From CAYQQU01 sp964419545 (GTDB taxonomy: Bacteria > Bacteroidota > Bacteroidia > Chitinophagales > Saprospiraceae): a stretch of DNA of 42,193 nt. The notes below the pieces were generated by a model, which worked only from the letters and a program-made list of their open reading frames with translations, made no database searches and had not been told where the DNA came from. A program made the translations under genes and the position numbers. Location: contig CAYQQU010000053.1 in the NCBI GenBank assembly GCA_964419545.1, forward strand, positions 1 to 42,193. The letters run 5' to 3'. Below, piece by piece: positions 1 through 7,448 of this stretch. Within the stretch, counting starts at the first letter, position 1. Each line of letters opens with the position of its first letter.

Positions 1-168
1 CCCTTACTCCCTCCCTATACCTAGCTGAATTCGATATACCGGATCAAATAAAACTCTTTTTCGATTAAGTTTTTTTCAGTAAAGACATTTCCACTAGGTC
101 ACTATAAACTTCCCCAAATAATTACTCATCTATCCCTTTTAGGAAAAGCTTGAATCCCTTTCCAACCA

Positions 169-199
169 TTGACGGGAAAGATTTTTTTTCTTATTTTAC
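169..199 (+). promoter_or_regulatory. Promoter of the tRNA-like RNA
   Basis: TTG at 169-171 and TATTTTAC at 192-199 are 20 nt apart. This matches the Bacteroidota arrangement of a -33 TTG and a -7 TAnnTTTG box, with the last two bases off consensus. Transcription would begin within a few bases of 204, the first base of the tRNA-like cloverleaf. An eight-T run (183-190) lies in the spacer. Confidence 0.5.
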
Positions 200-203
200 A
201 ACC

Positions 204-287
204 GTGAACTAAGGCGATGTTCGCATCGGTCTCTGACCGAATCCTCCGATGGGAGGAAGTGGGTTAAAATCCCACTAGTTCACCCCA
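204..287 (+). ncRNA. tRNA-like RNA with tRNA-Sec-type architecture
   Basis: The 84 nt fold into a cloverleaf. The acceptor stem 204-211/276-283 has 8 bp (GTGAACTA with TAGTTCAC). The T arm 259-275 has 5 bp (GTGGG/CCCAC) and a 7-nt loop. A long variable arm 242-257 has 6 bp (TCCTCC/GGAGGA, loop GATG). A C and an encoded CCA follow at 284-287. The 8+5 stacking and long variable arm resemble bacterial tRNA-Sec and the tRNA-Sec-like 'allo-tRNAs', not ordinary tRNAs. The rest is abnormal. The stretch 214-241 can form either a 5-bp D arm capped by TTCG (215-228), which leaves too few bases for an anticodon arm, or a 4-bp D arm plus a 4-bp anticodon stem (226-229/237-240) with loop TCTCTGA, which has C instead of U at position 33. 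The T loop TTAAAAT lacks the usual C56 and the D loop lacks GG. It may be a degenerate tRNA or a tRNA mimic; decoding is not supported. Confidence 0.5.
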
Positions 288-288
288 C

Positions 289-319
289 AAGCCGGCCCTT
301 CAATGGGCTGGCTTGTTGT
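289..319 (+). terminator. Rho-independent terminator of the tRNA-like RNA
   Basis: A 10-bp stem (289-298 with 305-314, one G-U pair) and a 6-nt loop are followed by GTTGTTT. It begins two bases after the CCA end of the tRNA-like RNA and runs up to the stop codon of the convergent DUF3800 gene. The U tract is short and interrupted. Confidence 0.55.
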
Positions 320-1111
320 TTATACAGTTAGTTCAAAGTTTTGATAAATCGTATTTAACTCTCTACCAAAACAATTCTGCCTAGTGATATCTTGCCTTAA
401 AAAAGATATCATCCCATCTAAGCGATAAGTCCAATAATCGTTATCCGGTTGGAACCCTTGATGCAGGCGCATTAAATAATACCTAAACATTCCTGAGAAC
501 AAATCTGCGATCTGGATGATTTTGGAATAGTGCGATTTTCCGAAATATGCAGTATCAAATATCTCCTGAAAACTCTCGCAGTGAATAGGATGAACAATCA
601 ACTCTTCGATTAAACCTTGATAAGCATTTTGTTCATCTAATATGACAAAGGTCTTTCCTTTGTTTCTCTTTTTCTTTCTTTGAAATTGGTCCAACTGACT
701 GAGCATTTTGTAAGTCGCAGCTAAGTAGGGATGCTTAAGCTTTTTCCTCAAGAACTCGTTCTTACTTCGATCAATAAAAAACTGTTTATTATCAATTGCG
801 CAATACATTATCTTAAAATTAATTTCACTTTTAAACCTTTTTACAACGCCCTCTAAAAAATCAGCTCTCTGCGCAACATTAGGCATATCATTTCTATAAG
901 GTTTTTTATTTCTTATTTCCGAAAATTTAAGCTCCGATACGGGCATAGAGACTTTCGAATTAACTTCTTCCAGTATTTTGGTAAAAACTTCCAAAGCTTT
1001 TCTGAGCTTAACCGTATTAATTAAAATGCCTGCAGTTACTAAAATCGGCTGATTGACTTCGAACTTTTTGGCTTTCGAAAAGCCACTCTCATCTGCATAA
1101 AAGGCGTACAT
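320..1111 (-). CDS. DUF3800 domain protein (predicted RNase H-fold)
   Basis: The 263-residue protein begins MYAFYADESG, the signature start of DUF3800. Other acidic motifs typical of the family follow: SELKFSE (E60), VILDEQN (D159/E160) and IQIADLFSG (D203). DUF3800 proteins are predicted to have an RNase H-like fold with these acidic residues binding metal (family knowledge); no substrate is established. No signal peptide or membrane segment is visible, so it should be cytoplasmic. The gene is clearly richer in A+T than most of the window, which suggests recent acquisition. It converges on the tRNA-like RNA: its stop codon directly follows that RNA's terminator. A good promoter lies 51 nt upstream. 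DUF3800 genes often sit in accessory or defence regions, so an RNA- or DNA-directed nuclease role is possible but unproven. Confidence 0.75.
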   Translation of the reverse strand: MYAFYADESGFSKAKKFEVNQPILVTAGILINTVKLRKALEVFTKILEEVNSKVSMPVSELKFSEIRNKKPYRNDMPNVAQRADFLEGVVKRFKSEINFKIMYCAIDNKQFFIDRSKNEFLRKKLKHPYLAATYKMLSQLDQFQRKKKRNKGKTFVILDEQNAYQGLIEELIVHPIHCESFQEIFDTAYFGKSHYSKIIQIADLFSGMFRYYLMRLHQGFQPDNDYWTYRLDGMISFLRQDITRQNCFGRELNTIYQNFELTV

Positions 1112-1161
1112 GTTATTTTATTTCAAGGAACATTTACTTAACAGCCTATTAAAATTTATTG

Positions 1162-1193
1162 CAAAAATATACTATCTTTTCTTGACTGTCAAG
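1162..1193 (-). promoter_or_regulatory. Promoter of the DUF3800 gene with palindrome at -33
   Basis: On the minus strand, TTG (1192-1190) is followed after 20 nt by TATTTTTG (1169-1162), a perfect TAnnTTTG -7 box. The -33 element lies inside the palindrome CTTGACTGTCAAG (1181-1193), which could be an operator. The start codon is 51 nt downstream. Confidence 0.6.
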
Positions 1194-1324
1194 TGGGCTA
1201 GGCGAAAGTTGTTGTAAATGCCTTTTTTTGATGGAAAAACTTTTCTTTCGCCTTAACACCCTATGTTTCAATCCACTTTTTAATGGAACAGAACACATAA
1301 TAACAAAATAAGTACAAAGATTAG

Positions 1325-2203
1325 TTAAAAAAGAACAGAATCCACCCGCTCCCGCAAATAAGCCCGAAACCCCTCCGGCGCCACCACTTCCACCTCTCCC
1401 GGCAGGCCCAGCACAAACCTGCCGATGCCGCGCCAGTCGCGCACCGTGCCGTCGAAGTAGGCGGCGCCTTTGTGGGCGTGTAGAAAAGGCCGGGCGTCCG
1501 GATATTCTTCCAGCAGCAGATTGTGGGCGTAAGGACTGAGGCGGAGTTTCACGGGCAGCCATTCCGGACCGGTCCACCCGAAAAGGTCGAGTACGCGGCT
1601 TTCGTGGTCGCGGCTGATCCGTTGATCGAGGATCTCCACCTGGCCGATCCGTTCGAGCTTGTACTGCCGGTAGTCTTCCGCTTCCAGGTCGTAAGCCCAC
1701 AAATAGGTGTAATTTTGCATAAACTCCACAGGCTCCACGTGGCGGTGGCGCAGCGTATCGCTGGAGGGGGCATAGTAGTTGCGCAGCATCACCTGGCGGT
1801 TGGCTTCGATGGCCGCGCCCAGCGCACGGATGTGCTCATAGACGGCGAACTTGGTCAGGCTCTGCGCGATGGGGGCCAGCGTATACTGGCGGTTGAGCTT
1901 GTGCAGCAGCCGATCGCGGTAGGGCGCGCCCGCCGGGGAGGTCCACAACAATTCCTGCAAATAAGCCGCCTCCTCTTTATCCAGAAAATCCTGACGCGGC
2001 TCGATCTCCAGGCGTAAATAATAGCGGTGGCCCGCTTCTTTTTCGATGACGTAGCCCACGGCCTGCAACAGATCGAGATAACGGTAGACGGTCTTGTCGC
2101 TCACTTCCAGCAATTGCGCGAGGTGCGAGGCCGTGCGGTACGGCCGCTGGCTGAGCAGCTGGATCAGCCGGAATACCCGGTAAAGCTTTTGTTGATCAGT
2201 CAT
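1325..2203 (-). CDS. WYL-domain transcriptional regulator
   Basis: The 292-residue protein has an N-terminal helix-turn-helix of the HTH_11/DeoR type at about residues 5-60 (LAQLLEVSDKTVYRYLDLL is the recognition region). A WYL domain follows at about 130-210, with YLWAYDLEAEDYRQYKLERI matching the family's ligand- or nucleic-acid-sensing core, and then a WYL C-terminal extension. WYL regulators sense small molecules or nucleic acids and control diverse genes, including DNA-damage and defence functions. The ATG at 2203 places the HTH at the usual distance from the N-terminus. The gene is monocistronic, with an AT-rich gap on both sides. No obvious target sits next to it, except that DUF3800 is the next gene in the same direction, 213 bp further on and with its own promoter. 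Confidence 0.85.
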   Translation of the reverse strand: MTDQQKLYRVFRLIQLLSQRPYRTASHLAQLLEVSDKTVYRYLDLLQAVGYVIEKEAGHRYYLRLEIEPRQDFLDKEEAAYLQELLWTSPAGAPYRDRLLHKLNRQYTLAPIAQSLTKFAVYEHIRALGAAIEANRQVMLRNYYAPSSDTLRHRHVEPVEFMQNYTYLWAYDLEAEDYRQYKLERIGQVEILDQRISRDHESRVLDLFGWTGPEWLPVKLRLSPYAHNLLLEEYPDARPFLHAHKGAAYFDGTVRDWRGIGRFVLGLPGEVEVVAPEGFRAYLRERVDSVLF

Positions 2204-2408
2204 GCGCGTCTATTAAAATTCACCGGCCCGATGCTTGCCGAAATCAATATCAAACCGGCAGACTTCGGCAAAACAACATTAGTCGGAAAACAGCTTCTTC
2301 AGGTATCAGGCGACTGGAAAATGGACGTATAGACAACGATTGGATATCAAGCCGGCATACAAGATAATAAATTATTCCCAATCCGCCCGACGGCGGGCAA
2401 CCGCATTT

Positions 2409-2599
2409 AACCCGGATTATTCAAGGGTTCTTCGTCATGACGTTTACCAGGCTTGCCTTCGCAAAGAAGGGCGACACGCAGGGGCCCGCCCGAGGCAGTC
2501 AGGTACGCCCCCCATACGGTAAGTATCGACCGACGCGCAAACGCAATAATGGCGAGCCGCCTGGCCTCGCAATAGATGAACCCATGAATAATCCGGGTT
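2409..2599. repeat. MITE-like inverted-repeat element, family A copy 1
   Basis: The 191-bp element has 21-bp terminal inverted repeats (2409-2429 and 2579-2599) that differ at one position; the outer part reads AACCCGGATTATTCA. It has no convincing coding sequence. The interior matches copy 2 (21419-21573) in several blocks: CTTCGTCATG right after the left end, CCAG-CTTGC-TTCGCA, GGGCGACAC, CAGGTA and ATACGGT. This is a non-autonomous repeat family. It fills most of the 605-bp gap between the WYL gene and the tail-collar gene. Confidence 0.75.
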
Positions 2600-2653
2600 A
2601 AAAGATACTATCTCTCCATTGCCATAAAATGCATATGCAACGGAAGGAAAAAT

Positions 2654-2695
2654 CCTCGTTCTTCCTTTAGGATCGAGGTACAAACGAGGTTTTTT
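2654..2695 (+). terminator. Possible terminator hairpin beside the repeat
   Basis: CCTCGTT (2654-2660) pairs with AACGAGG (2683-2689) and is followed by six T. The 22-nt loop is long and no plus-strand gene lies just upstream, so this is weak. Confidence 0.25.
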
Positions 2696-2777
2696 CCTAC
2701 TTTTTCGAGATCCAAAAATTAAATGCGATTGCCCTGGAGTTGGCGCCGGCCGCCCCTCCACACCCATTTATTTTCCT

Positions 2778-2785
2778 TACCTTGC
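2778..2785 (+). promoter_or_regulatory. -7 box of the tail-collar gene
   Basis: TACCTTGC lies 23 nt before the ATG at 2809 and is one base off TAnnTTTG. No clear -33 TTG was found. Confidence 0.4.
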
Positions 2786-2808
2786 CTGCCACAAAACCCA
2801 TTTTCCCC

Positions 2809-3363
2809 ATGCAAAAATCAACTTTCATTTTGTTCCTCATCATGGCGCTGGCGGGGGCGACGCCGGCGCAGGAAGGCATCGTCGGTGAGATCCGGCTGTT
2901 CGCCGGCAATGTCGAGCCGCGCAACTGGGCGTATTGCGACGGGCGCCTGCTGCCGGTCGCCGAAAATCAGGCGCTCTTCTCGGTTATCGGTACGCAATAC
3001 GGCGGCAACGGGGCCGCCAACTTCGCCCTGCCCGACCTGGAGGGCCTCATCATACCGGCGCCGGGCAGCGTCGTGGCGGCCATCCGCTCCGACCGGTCGC
3101 GACAGGAGATCGATGTGGAATTCGAGAACGACACGCCCTACGAGCTGCGCGTCGAATGGCTCGACGCGGAAGGCAAGGCGCTGGATTTCGGCATCATGCG
3201 CCCCGGCGCCACCCTCACCGAACGCACTACGCCCGGCAGCGTCTGGCAGTTCCTGATCGACGGGCTCGTGGTGCGCCGGCTCAAGACAACGCCGGATATC
3301 AAGCAGAATTATACGATCCGGCCACCGCAGCGGCTGCGCTACATCATTTGCTTACGAAATTGA
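2809..3363 (+). CDS. Secreted tail-collar (MdpB-like) domain protein
   Basis: This 184-residue protein starts at ATG 2809, chosen because MQKSTFILFLIMALAGATPA is a clear signal peptide; an upstream in-frame ATG would bury it. The mature N-terminal part (about 22-85) matches the phage tail collar / microcystin-dependent protein domain: GEIRLFAGNVEPRNWAYCDG, then QYGGNG and FALPDLEG. The remaining 100 residues form no domain I recognise; they look beta-rich and contain no further collar repeat. Tail-collar domains occur in phage fibres and in many non-phage bacterial surface proteins. Here a signal peptide and the absence of other phage genes point to a secreted or surface protein. It ends 15 nt before the end of the convergent cyclase gene. 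Confidence 0.7.
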   Translation: MQKSTFILFLIMALAGATPAQEGIVGEIRLFAGNVEPRNWAYCDGRLLPVAENQALFSVIGTQYGGNGAANFALPDLEGLIIPAPGSVVAAIRSDRSRQEIDVEFENDTPYELRVEWLDAEGKALDFGIMRPGATLTERTTPGSVWQFLIDGLVVRRLKTTPDIKQNYTIRPPQRLRYIICLRN

Positions 3364-3378
3364 CGACTTTTGCGGGGT

Positions 3379-5244
3379 TCATTTCGGCTGCACCCGCTTC
3401 TGCGCCAGTCGATCGAGCAGTTGCTGAAACCGGGGCAGCCCGCGCAGGCGGTCGAGGTTGCTGTCGTTTTCGTACCAGGCGAGCTGCGTGATGCCTTCGC
3501 GCAGGGCGGCTTCCAGGTTGCCAAGGGCTTCTTCGGGCATATCCAACAGGGCGAAGACGCAACCGGCGTTGTAGAGCACCATCGGGTCGTGCGGCGCCAG
3601 TTTGATCGCGCTCCGTATCCAGTCCAGGCCTTTTGCTTTTTCCCCGAGGGCCACCAGGCCGTTGGCGCCGAGGTAGCGGGCGCGCACGTTGCCGGGGTTG
3701 AGCAATAAGCTGTGTTCGGCCACTTCGATGCCGCGCCGCCGGGCGGCGGTCGCCTTGTCGGCGCGGCCCAGGTCGTCGTAAACCTGCCCCGCCAGCAACA
3801 GCGACTGGAAATCGTCGGGACGGCTGCGGTTGGCTTCCTCAAACCAGTAAGCCGCTTCCTCCAATTTCCCCTGCGCAAAGAAAAGGCGCCCGAAAAGGTA
3901 ACGCGCTTCAAAAAGGCGGTGATCCAGCTCCAGCGCTTTCTCAAAAGCGGCTTCGGCTTCCTCGTAGCGATGTTCCAGAGAAAGGGCCTGGCCGTAAGCT
4001 ACGTAAGCCTCGGCCAGCAGCGGATCGAGGTCAATGGCCTGCCGGCTGGCGCTGCCGGCGGCCAGGAGGTTGGCTTCCAGGTTGTCGACGTAGAGGTAGC
4101 GATAAGCATAGCAGTTGGCCAGGCCACAGTAGGCCAGGGCGTATTCCGGGTCGAAATCAATGGCTTCCCGGAACAGGGCCATCGCCTGCTCGATGCGCTC
4201 GGGGCTGAACTGGTAGTAATACTGACGCCCACGCAGGTAGCGCTGGTAGGCGCGCAGGTCGGCCGTCTGAATAGTCTGAATAGGGCGCACCCGGCTGGAG
4301 ATCAGTTTGATCTTGAGCGTAGTGGCGATATTTTCCGCAATCTCGTCCTGCACCGCGAAGATGTCTTCCATATTGCGATCGAAGGAGCCCGACCAAAGGT
4401 TGTAGCCGGTATCGGCACTGACGAGCGAGGCATTGACGCGCAGCCGGTTGTTGATGACCCGGATGGAGCCTTCCAGTACGACGTTGGCGTTAAGGCGTTC
4501 CCCGATATCGCGCATGTCGAGCCCCTGGTCGGCGATGGCGAAGGCGGAAGCGCGCGCCACCACCTGCAGGCCGGGTATCTTACCCAGCGCAATGATGATC
4601 TCCTCGGCGATGCCGCGCCCCAGGAAGTCGCGCTGAGGGTCGCCGCTCTGGTTGGTAAAGGGCAGCACCGCGACCGTAGGGACGGGTTTTTCGGAACGCG
4701 GTTCCGGGAACTTGTCCGGCAGTCCCATGATCACGAGCTGATAAAGGCGCTCGGGTTCTTTAAACCCCCGCAGTAGAAACTCGCCGAGATCGCGTAGGGT
4801 GACATTGGCCGGCAGGCGGTCTTTGACCAGGCGGCAGGTCGATTCCGACAACAGCACCTGCCCCCCGTGGGCGGCATTGCATACGCGGGCCCCGCGGTGC
4901 ACCTCCAGCCCGATATAGCCGGAAGGAGAAACGACGGCGTCGCCGGTATGCAGGCCGATGCGCACCCGAAAACCGATGCGGCGCGCCCAGGCCTGCACGG
5001 CGAAAGCCCGCTGGGCTCTTATGGCGACCTGTAGCGCGTCTTGCACTTCCGGGAAAACGATGAAAAAGCCGTCGCCGGCCGTGTCCATCTCGCGGCCGTT
5101 GTACTCAGAAGCCAGCGCCCGCATCGTAGAGTGGTATTCCTGCAGCACCCGGGCATACCGTTCGCCCAACTCGGCGATGAGTTGCGTAGAACGCTCAATA
5201 TCACTGAAAAAGAAGGTCACCCTTTGCTTGGGAAGGCTACTCAT
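3379..5244 (-). CDS. Class III cyclase / TolB-like / TPR protein
   Basis: The 621-residue protein has three parts. Residues 1-170 are a class III adenylate/guanylate cyclase domain with both metal-binding aspartates (D15 in FFFSDIERST, D58 in DTAGDGFF). Residues about 185-330 are a TolB-like/FlgO-type domain (VAVLPFTNQSGDPQRDFLGR, then VVLEGSIR). Residues about 330-615 are TPR repeats (LAEAYVAYGQAL, EEAEAAFEKALELDHR). No transmembrane segment is visible. This layout is common in signalling proteins that couple cyclic-nucleotide synthesis to a protein-interaction surface. Two catalytic positions depart from canonical adenylate cyclases: D54 stands where the purine-contacting Lys is expected, and EVHRGAR has His where the transition-state Asn normally lies. 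Activity and product are therefore uncertain. It may be part of the bacterial HRxAR-type subgroup. Confidence 0.85.
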   Translation of the reverse strand: MSSLPKQRVTFFFSDIERSTQLIAELGERYARVLQEYHSTMRALASEYNGREMDTAGDGFFIVFPEVQDALQVAIRAQRAFAVQAWARRIGFRVRIGLHTGDAVVSPSGYIGLEVHRGARVCNAAHGGQVLLSESTCRLVKDRLPANVTLRDLGEFLLRGFKEPERLYQLVIMGLPDKFPEPRSEKPVPTVAVLPFTNQSGDPQRDFLGRGIAEEIIIALGKIPGLQVVARASAFAIADQGLDMRDIGERLNANVVLEGSIRVINNRLRVNASLVSADTGYNLWSGSFDRNMEDIFAVQDEIAENIATTLKIKLISSRVRPIQTIQTADLRAYQRYLRGRQYYYQFSPERIEQAMALFREAIDFDPEYALAYCGLANCYAYRYLYVDNLEANLLAAGSASRQAIDLDPLLAEAYVAYGQALSLEHRYEEAEAAFEKALELDHRLFEARYLFGRLFFAQGKLEEAAYWFEEANRSRPDDFQSLLLAGQVYDDLGRADKATAARRRGIEVAEHSLLLNPGNVRARYLGANGLVALGEKAKGLDWIRSAIKLAPHDPMVLYNAGCVFALLDMPEEALGNLEAALREGITQLAWYENDSNLDRLRGLPRFQQLLDRLAQKRVQPK

Positions 5245-5291
5245 CGTCCCATTAATTTGCGGGGAGAAGATTCACGGCCCCTCTCCCGCTG

Positions 5292-5299
5292 CAAAGGTA
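5292..5299 (-). promoter_or_regulatory. -7 box of the cyclase gene
   Basis: The minus strand reads TACCTTTG, a perfect TAnnTTTG box, 47 nt before the ATG at 5244. It lies in the 71-bp gap after the upstream porB stop codon. The cyclase gene therefore probably has its own promoter as well as possible read-through from the por operon. Confidence 0.55.
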
Positions 5300-5315
5300 A
5301 AACCTTTTGGGACGT

Positions 5316-6221
5316 TTAGGGTATTATCGGTTTTTCCCGCTCCAGTAATTGGGTCCAGATCCGTTCGGTATGGCGCTGCACCTCCGTCAACAGCGAACGG
5401 TTCTCCTCCTGCAGCAACGGCCGGAACCGGCCCTGGTGGCGCAGGCAGTCCTCCACGGGCAGCGGCGGCTCGGGCCGGTAGTTGACGGTATAACGCCCCA
5501 GTTCTACCTCGAATAAAGGGAACAGGCAGGTATCCACCGCCAGGCGGGCCAGTTCGATCGAACGGGCCGGATCGGTCTTATGCCCCGGCGGACAAGGGCC
5601 GTCGATCATCAGGAAGCGGAAGCCGCGGATGGATTTCGCTTTTTTCACCTTGCGATGCAGGTCTTCCAGAAAAGCCGGCGAAGCCGTGGCGGCGTACGGC
5701 AGATGGTGGGCGGCGATGATGCCCATCAGGTCTTTGGGCCAGCTGCGCTTGTAGTGGGCGCCCGGGTTGGTAGTGGTGACGGCGCCGTAGGGGGTGGCGG
5801 TGCTCGACTGGATGCCGGTATTCATGTATGCGCCGTTATTGTTGCAGATGTAGAGCAGGTTCTCATTGCGGGCCGCTGCTCCGGAGAGGGCCTGCAGCCC
5901 GATGTCGAAGGTGCCGCCGTCGCCGGCCAGGATCACCACCTGAGTAGCTTCCCTGCCCTGGCGGTCGAGCGCCGCCCGGATGCCGGTTGCCGTAGCGGGC
6001 GCCGCTGCGAAAACGGTATGCACGATATTAGCTTTGAGCTCACTGAGCGGATAGGGGCCGGAAATAATGGAAAAACAGGAAGCCGGCACGACGTAGACGG
6101 TGTCGGGCCCCAGTAAGCTGCTCAGGTGCCGCACCAGCAGCGCCCAGCCGCAACCCCGGCAACTCAGCGCGCCGGAATAGACCTGTTCGTCTTTTATGAG
6201 AAATTCCAGAGGTGGTTTCAT
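5316..6221 (-). CDS. porB: 2-oxoacid:ferredoxin oxidoreductase beta subunit
   Basis: The 301-residue protein is the thiamine-diphosphate-binding subunit of a pyruvate (or related 2-oxoacid):ferredoxin oxidoreductase. It has the cluster-ligand motif SCRGCGW (C21, C24) and the TPP/Mg motif AGDGGTFDIG (about 99-108) ending in ICNNNGAYMNTG. It works with the alpha subunit and the gamma/delta fusion encoded just upstream to decarboxylate a 2-oxoacid to an acyl-CoA, passing electrons to iron-sulfur clusters. It is the third gene of the operon; the alpha gene ends 36 bp before its start. The substrate (pyruvate, 2-oxoisovalerate or other) cannot be fixed from sequence alone. Its length is normal for the archaeal-type four-subunit enzymes. 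Confidence 0.85.
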   Translation of the reverse strand: MKPPLEFLIKDEQVYSGALSCRGCGWALLVRHLSSLLGPDTVYVVPASCFSIISGPYPLSELKANIVHTVFAAAPATATGIRAALDRQGREATQVVILAGDGGTFDIGLQALSGAAARNENLLYICNNNGAYMNTGIQSSTATPYGAVTTTNPGAHYKRSWPKDLMGIIAAHHLPYAATASPAFLEDLHRKVKKAKSIRGFRFLMIDGPCPPGHKTDPARSIELARLAVDTCLFPLFEVELGRYTVNYRPEPPLPVEDCLRHQGRFRPLLQEENRSLLTEVQRHTERIWTQLLEREKPIIP

Positions 6222-6257
6222 GGTGCTGTCATTTATCCGTTAAATAGATGCAACCGG

Positions 6258-7448
6258 TCATGCGCCGGTGATCCACGTTACTTCCTGCGGGTTATTGACC
6301 GACCGGTAGATGACCTCCTCGACGGCGGAAGGCGGAATGTCGACGCCGCCCACGCCCAGGAAAAAGTCGTAAAGCGGGCGCCGGCTGCCGTAGAGCGCCC
6401 TTTTCAGTTCCTGCATGAGGGCCCCTTCCCGGTCCCCCAGGAAGTTCCGTTCGATGATCGCCAGGGGCGTATCTTCGGGAGCGGACGCCAGGGCGCGCTG
6501 CACCGCCGCAATGGGGAAAGGCCGGAACAGCCGCAGCTTGAGCAGGCCGACCTCCGGCAAGGTCCGGATCACGCCGCGCGCCGTCGAGGTCACACTGGAG
6601 GCGGTCACCAGGATCAGGCGCGTATCGGGGCCGATATTTACGGCTTCGACATTACCGTAGTTTCGGCCGAATTGTCGGCCGAATGCTTCGGCGATCCGCT
6701 CAGCGGTTTCTTCCACCCGCTGGGCGTCGCGCCACTGCTGATAGTTGAGGGCGTTGTAGTGCTCCGGTTTCATGAGGCCGCCGAAAGACGCCGGTTTTTC
6801 CCGGTCGAGGCCCTGGATGGCGGGCGGCGGAAGGAAAGCATCCACCAGTTCTTGTTCAGGGAGCCACACGTTCTCGCTGGTATGGCTTTGGTAAAAAGCG
6901 TCGAGTACGACCATCACCGGAATGTTGAGCTGTTCCGTGAGGCGGTATCCCTGAATGACGCTGTCGAGTACTTCCTGGGCGCTTTCGCCGTAAAACTGCA
7001 CCCAGCCCGCGTCGCGCTGCGAGAGGGAATCCGACTGGTCAGACCAGATATTCCAGGGGATCGAGGGGCGCCCTACGTTGCAAACCACCATGGGCAACCG
7101 AAAGTGCGCAATGGCCTGCAGTACTTCGTGGGCGTAAAATAAGCCCTGACCGGCCGTGGCGGTAAAGACCCGCTCGCCGGCGATGGCGGCGCCCATGGCG
7201 GCGGCGAATACGGAGTGCTCGCTGTCCATGTTGATGTAAGTAGCCGCCAGTTCGCCCGTGGCCGCCAGCTCGGACAGTCGCTCGACGATGGTCGTTTGCG
7301 GGGTGATGGGATAGGCGGGAACAAAGCCTACCCGGCAGAGCCGCGCCGCTTCGGCGGCGGCGAAGTTGCCTTTCATAACCTTTGCGCGGTGCTTCGGGTA
7401 CCGGGTAGGAGCTGATTTGGTTAGTGCTAAGTTTTTGTCCGCGTTCAT
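6258..7448 (-). CDS. porA: 2-oxoacid:ferredoxin oxidoreductase alpha subunit
   Basis: The 396-residue alpha subunit carries the pyrimidine-binding domain at the N-terminus (GNFAAAEAARL, AYPITPQTTIVERLSEL, YINMDSEHSVFAAAMGA) and the transketolase-C-like domain toward the end. The start MNADKNLAL at 7448 is preferred. Its ATG overlaps the TGA of the upstream fusion gene as ATGA, a standard sign of translational coupling. A longer reading would extend 22 residues into the fusion gene. It forms the catalytic core with the porB product encoded 36 bp downstream. YITPQT-type alpha subunits occur in pyruvate and 2-oxoisovalerate enzymes; I cannot separate these here. Confidence 0.85.
   Translation of the reverse strand: MNADKNLALTKSAPTRYPKHRAKVMKGNFAAAEAARLCRVGFVPAYPITPQTTIVERLSELAATGELAATYINMDSEHSVFAAAMGAAIAGERVFTATAGQGLFYAHEVLQAIAHFRLPMVVCNVGRPSIPWNIWSDQSDSLSQRDAGWVQFYGESAQEVLDSVIQGYRLTEQLNIPVMVVLDAFYQSHTSENVWLPEQELVDAFLPPPAIQGLDREKPASFGGLMKPEHYNALNYQQWRDAQRVEETAERIAEAFGRQFGRNYGNVEAVNIGPDTRLILVTASSVTSTARGVIRTLPEVGLLKLRLFRPFPIAAVQRALASAPEDTPLAIIERNFLGDREGALMQELKRALYGSRRPLYDFFLGVGGVDIPPSAVEEVIYRSVNNPQEVTWITGA

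Noticed and set aside
204..287. A normal, functional tRNA gene (for example Ser, Leu or Sec)
   Set aside because: No fold gives a standard anticodon arm: the only 7-nt loop has C at position 33, the T loop lacks C56 and no decoding triplet can be assigned with confidence. Reported as tRNA-like RNA instead.
1149..1700. 183-residue Arg/Pro-rich reading frame on the minus strand
   Set aside because: It overlaps the WYL regulator in another frame, and its biased composition is typical of an out-of-frame reading of high-GC coding DNA.
2444..2767. Open reading frame on the minus strand across the first repeat element
   Set aside because: It is mostly the family A repeat interior and has no recognisable protein features or promoter.
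2809..3363. Prophage remnant, suggested by the tail-collar domain
   Set aside because: The protein has a signal peptide and no other phage structural, lysis or integration gene is nearby.
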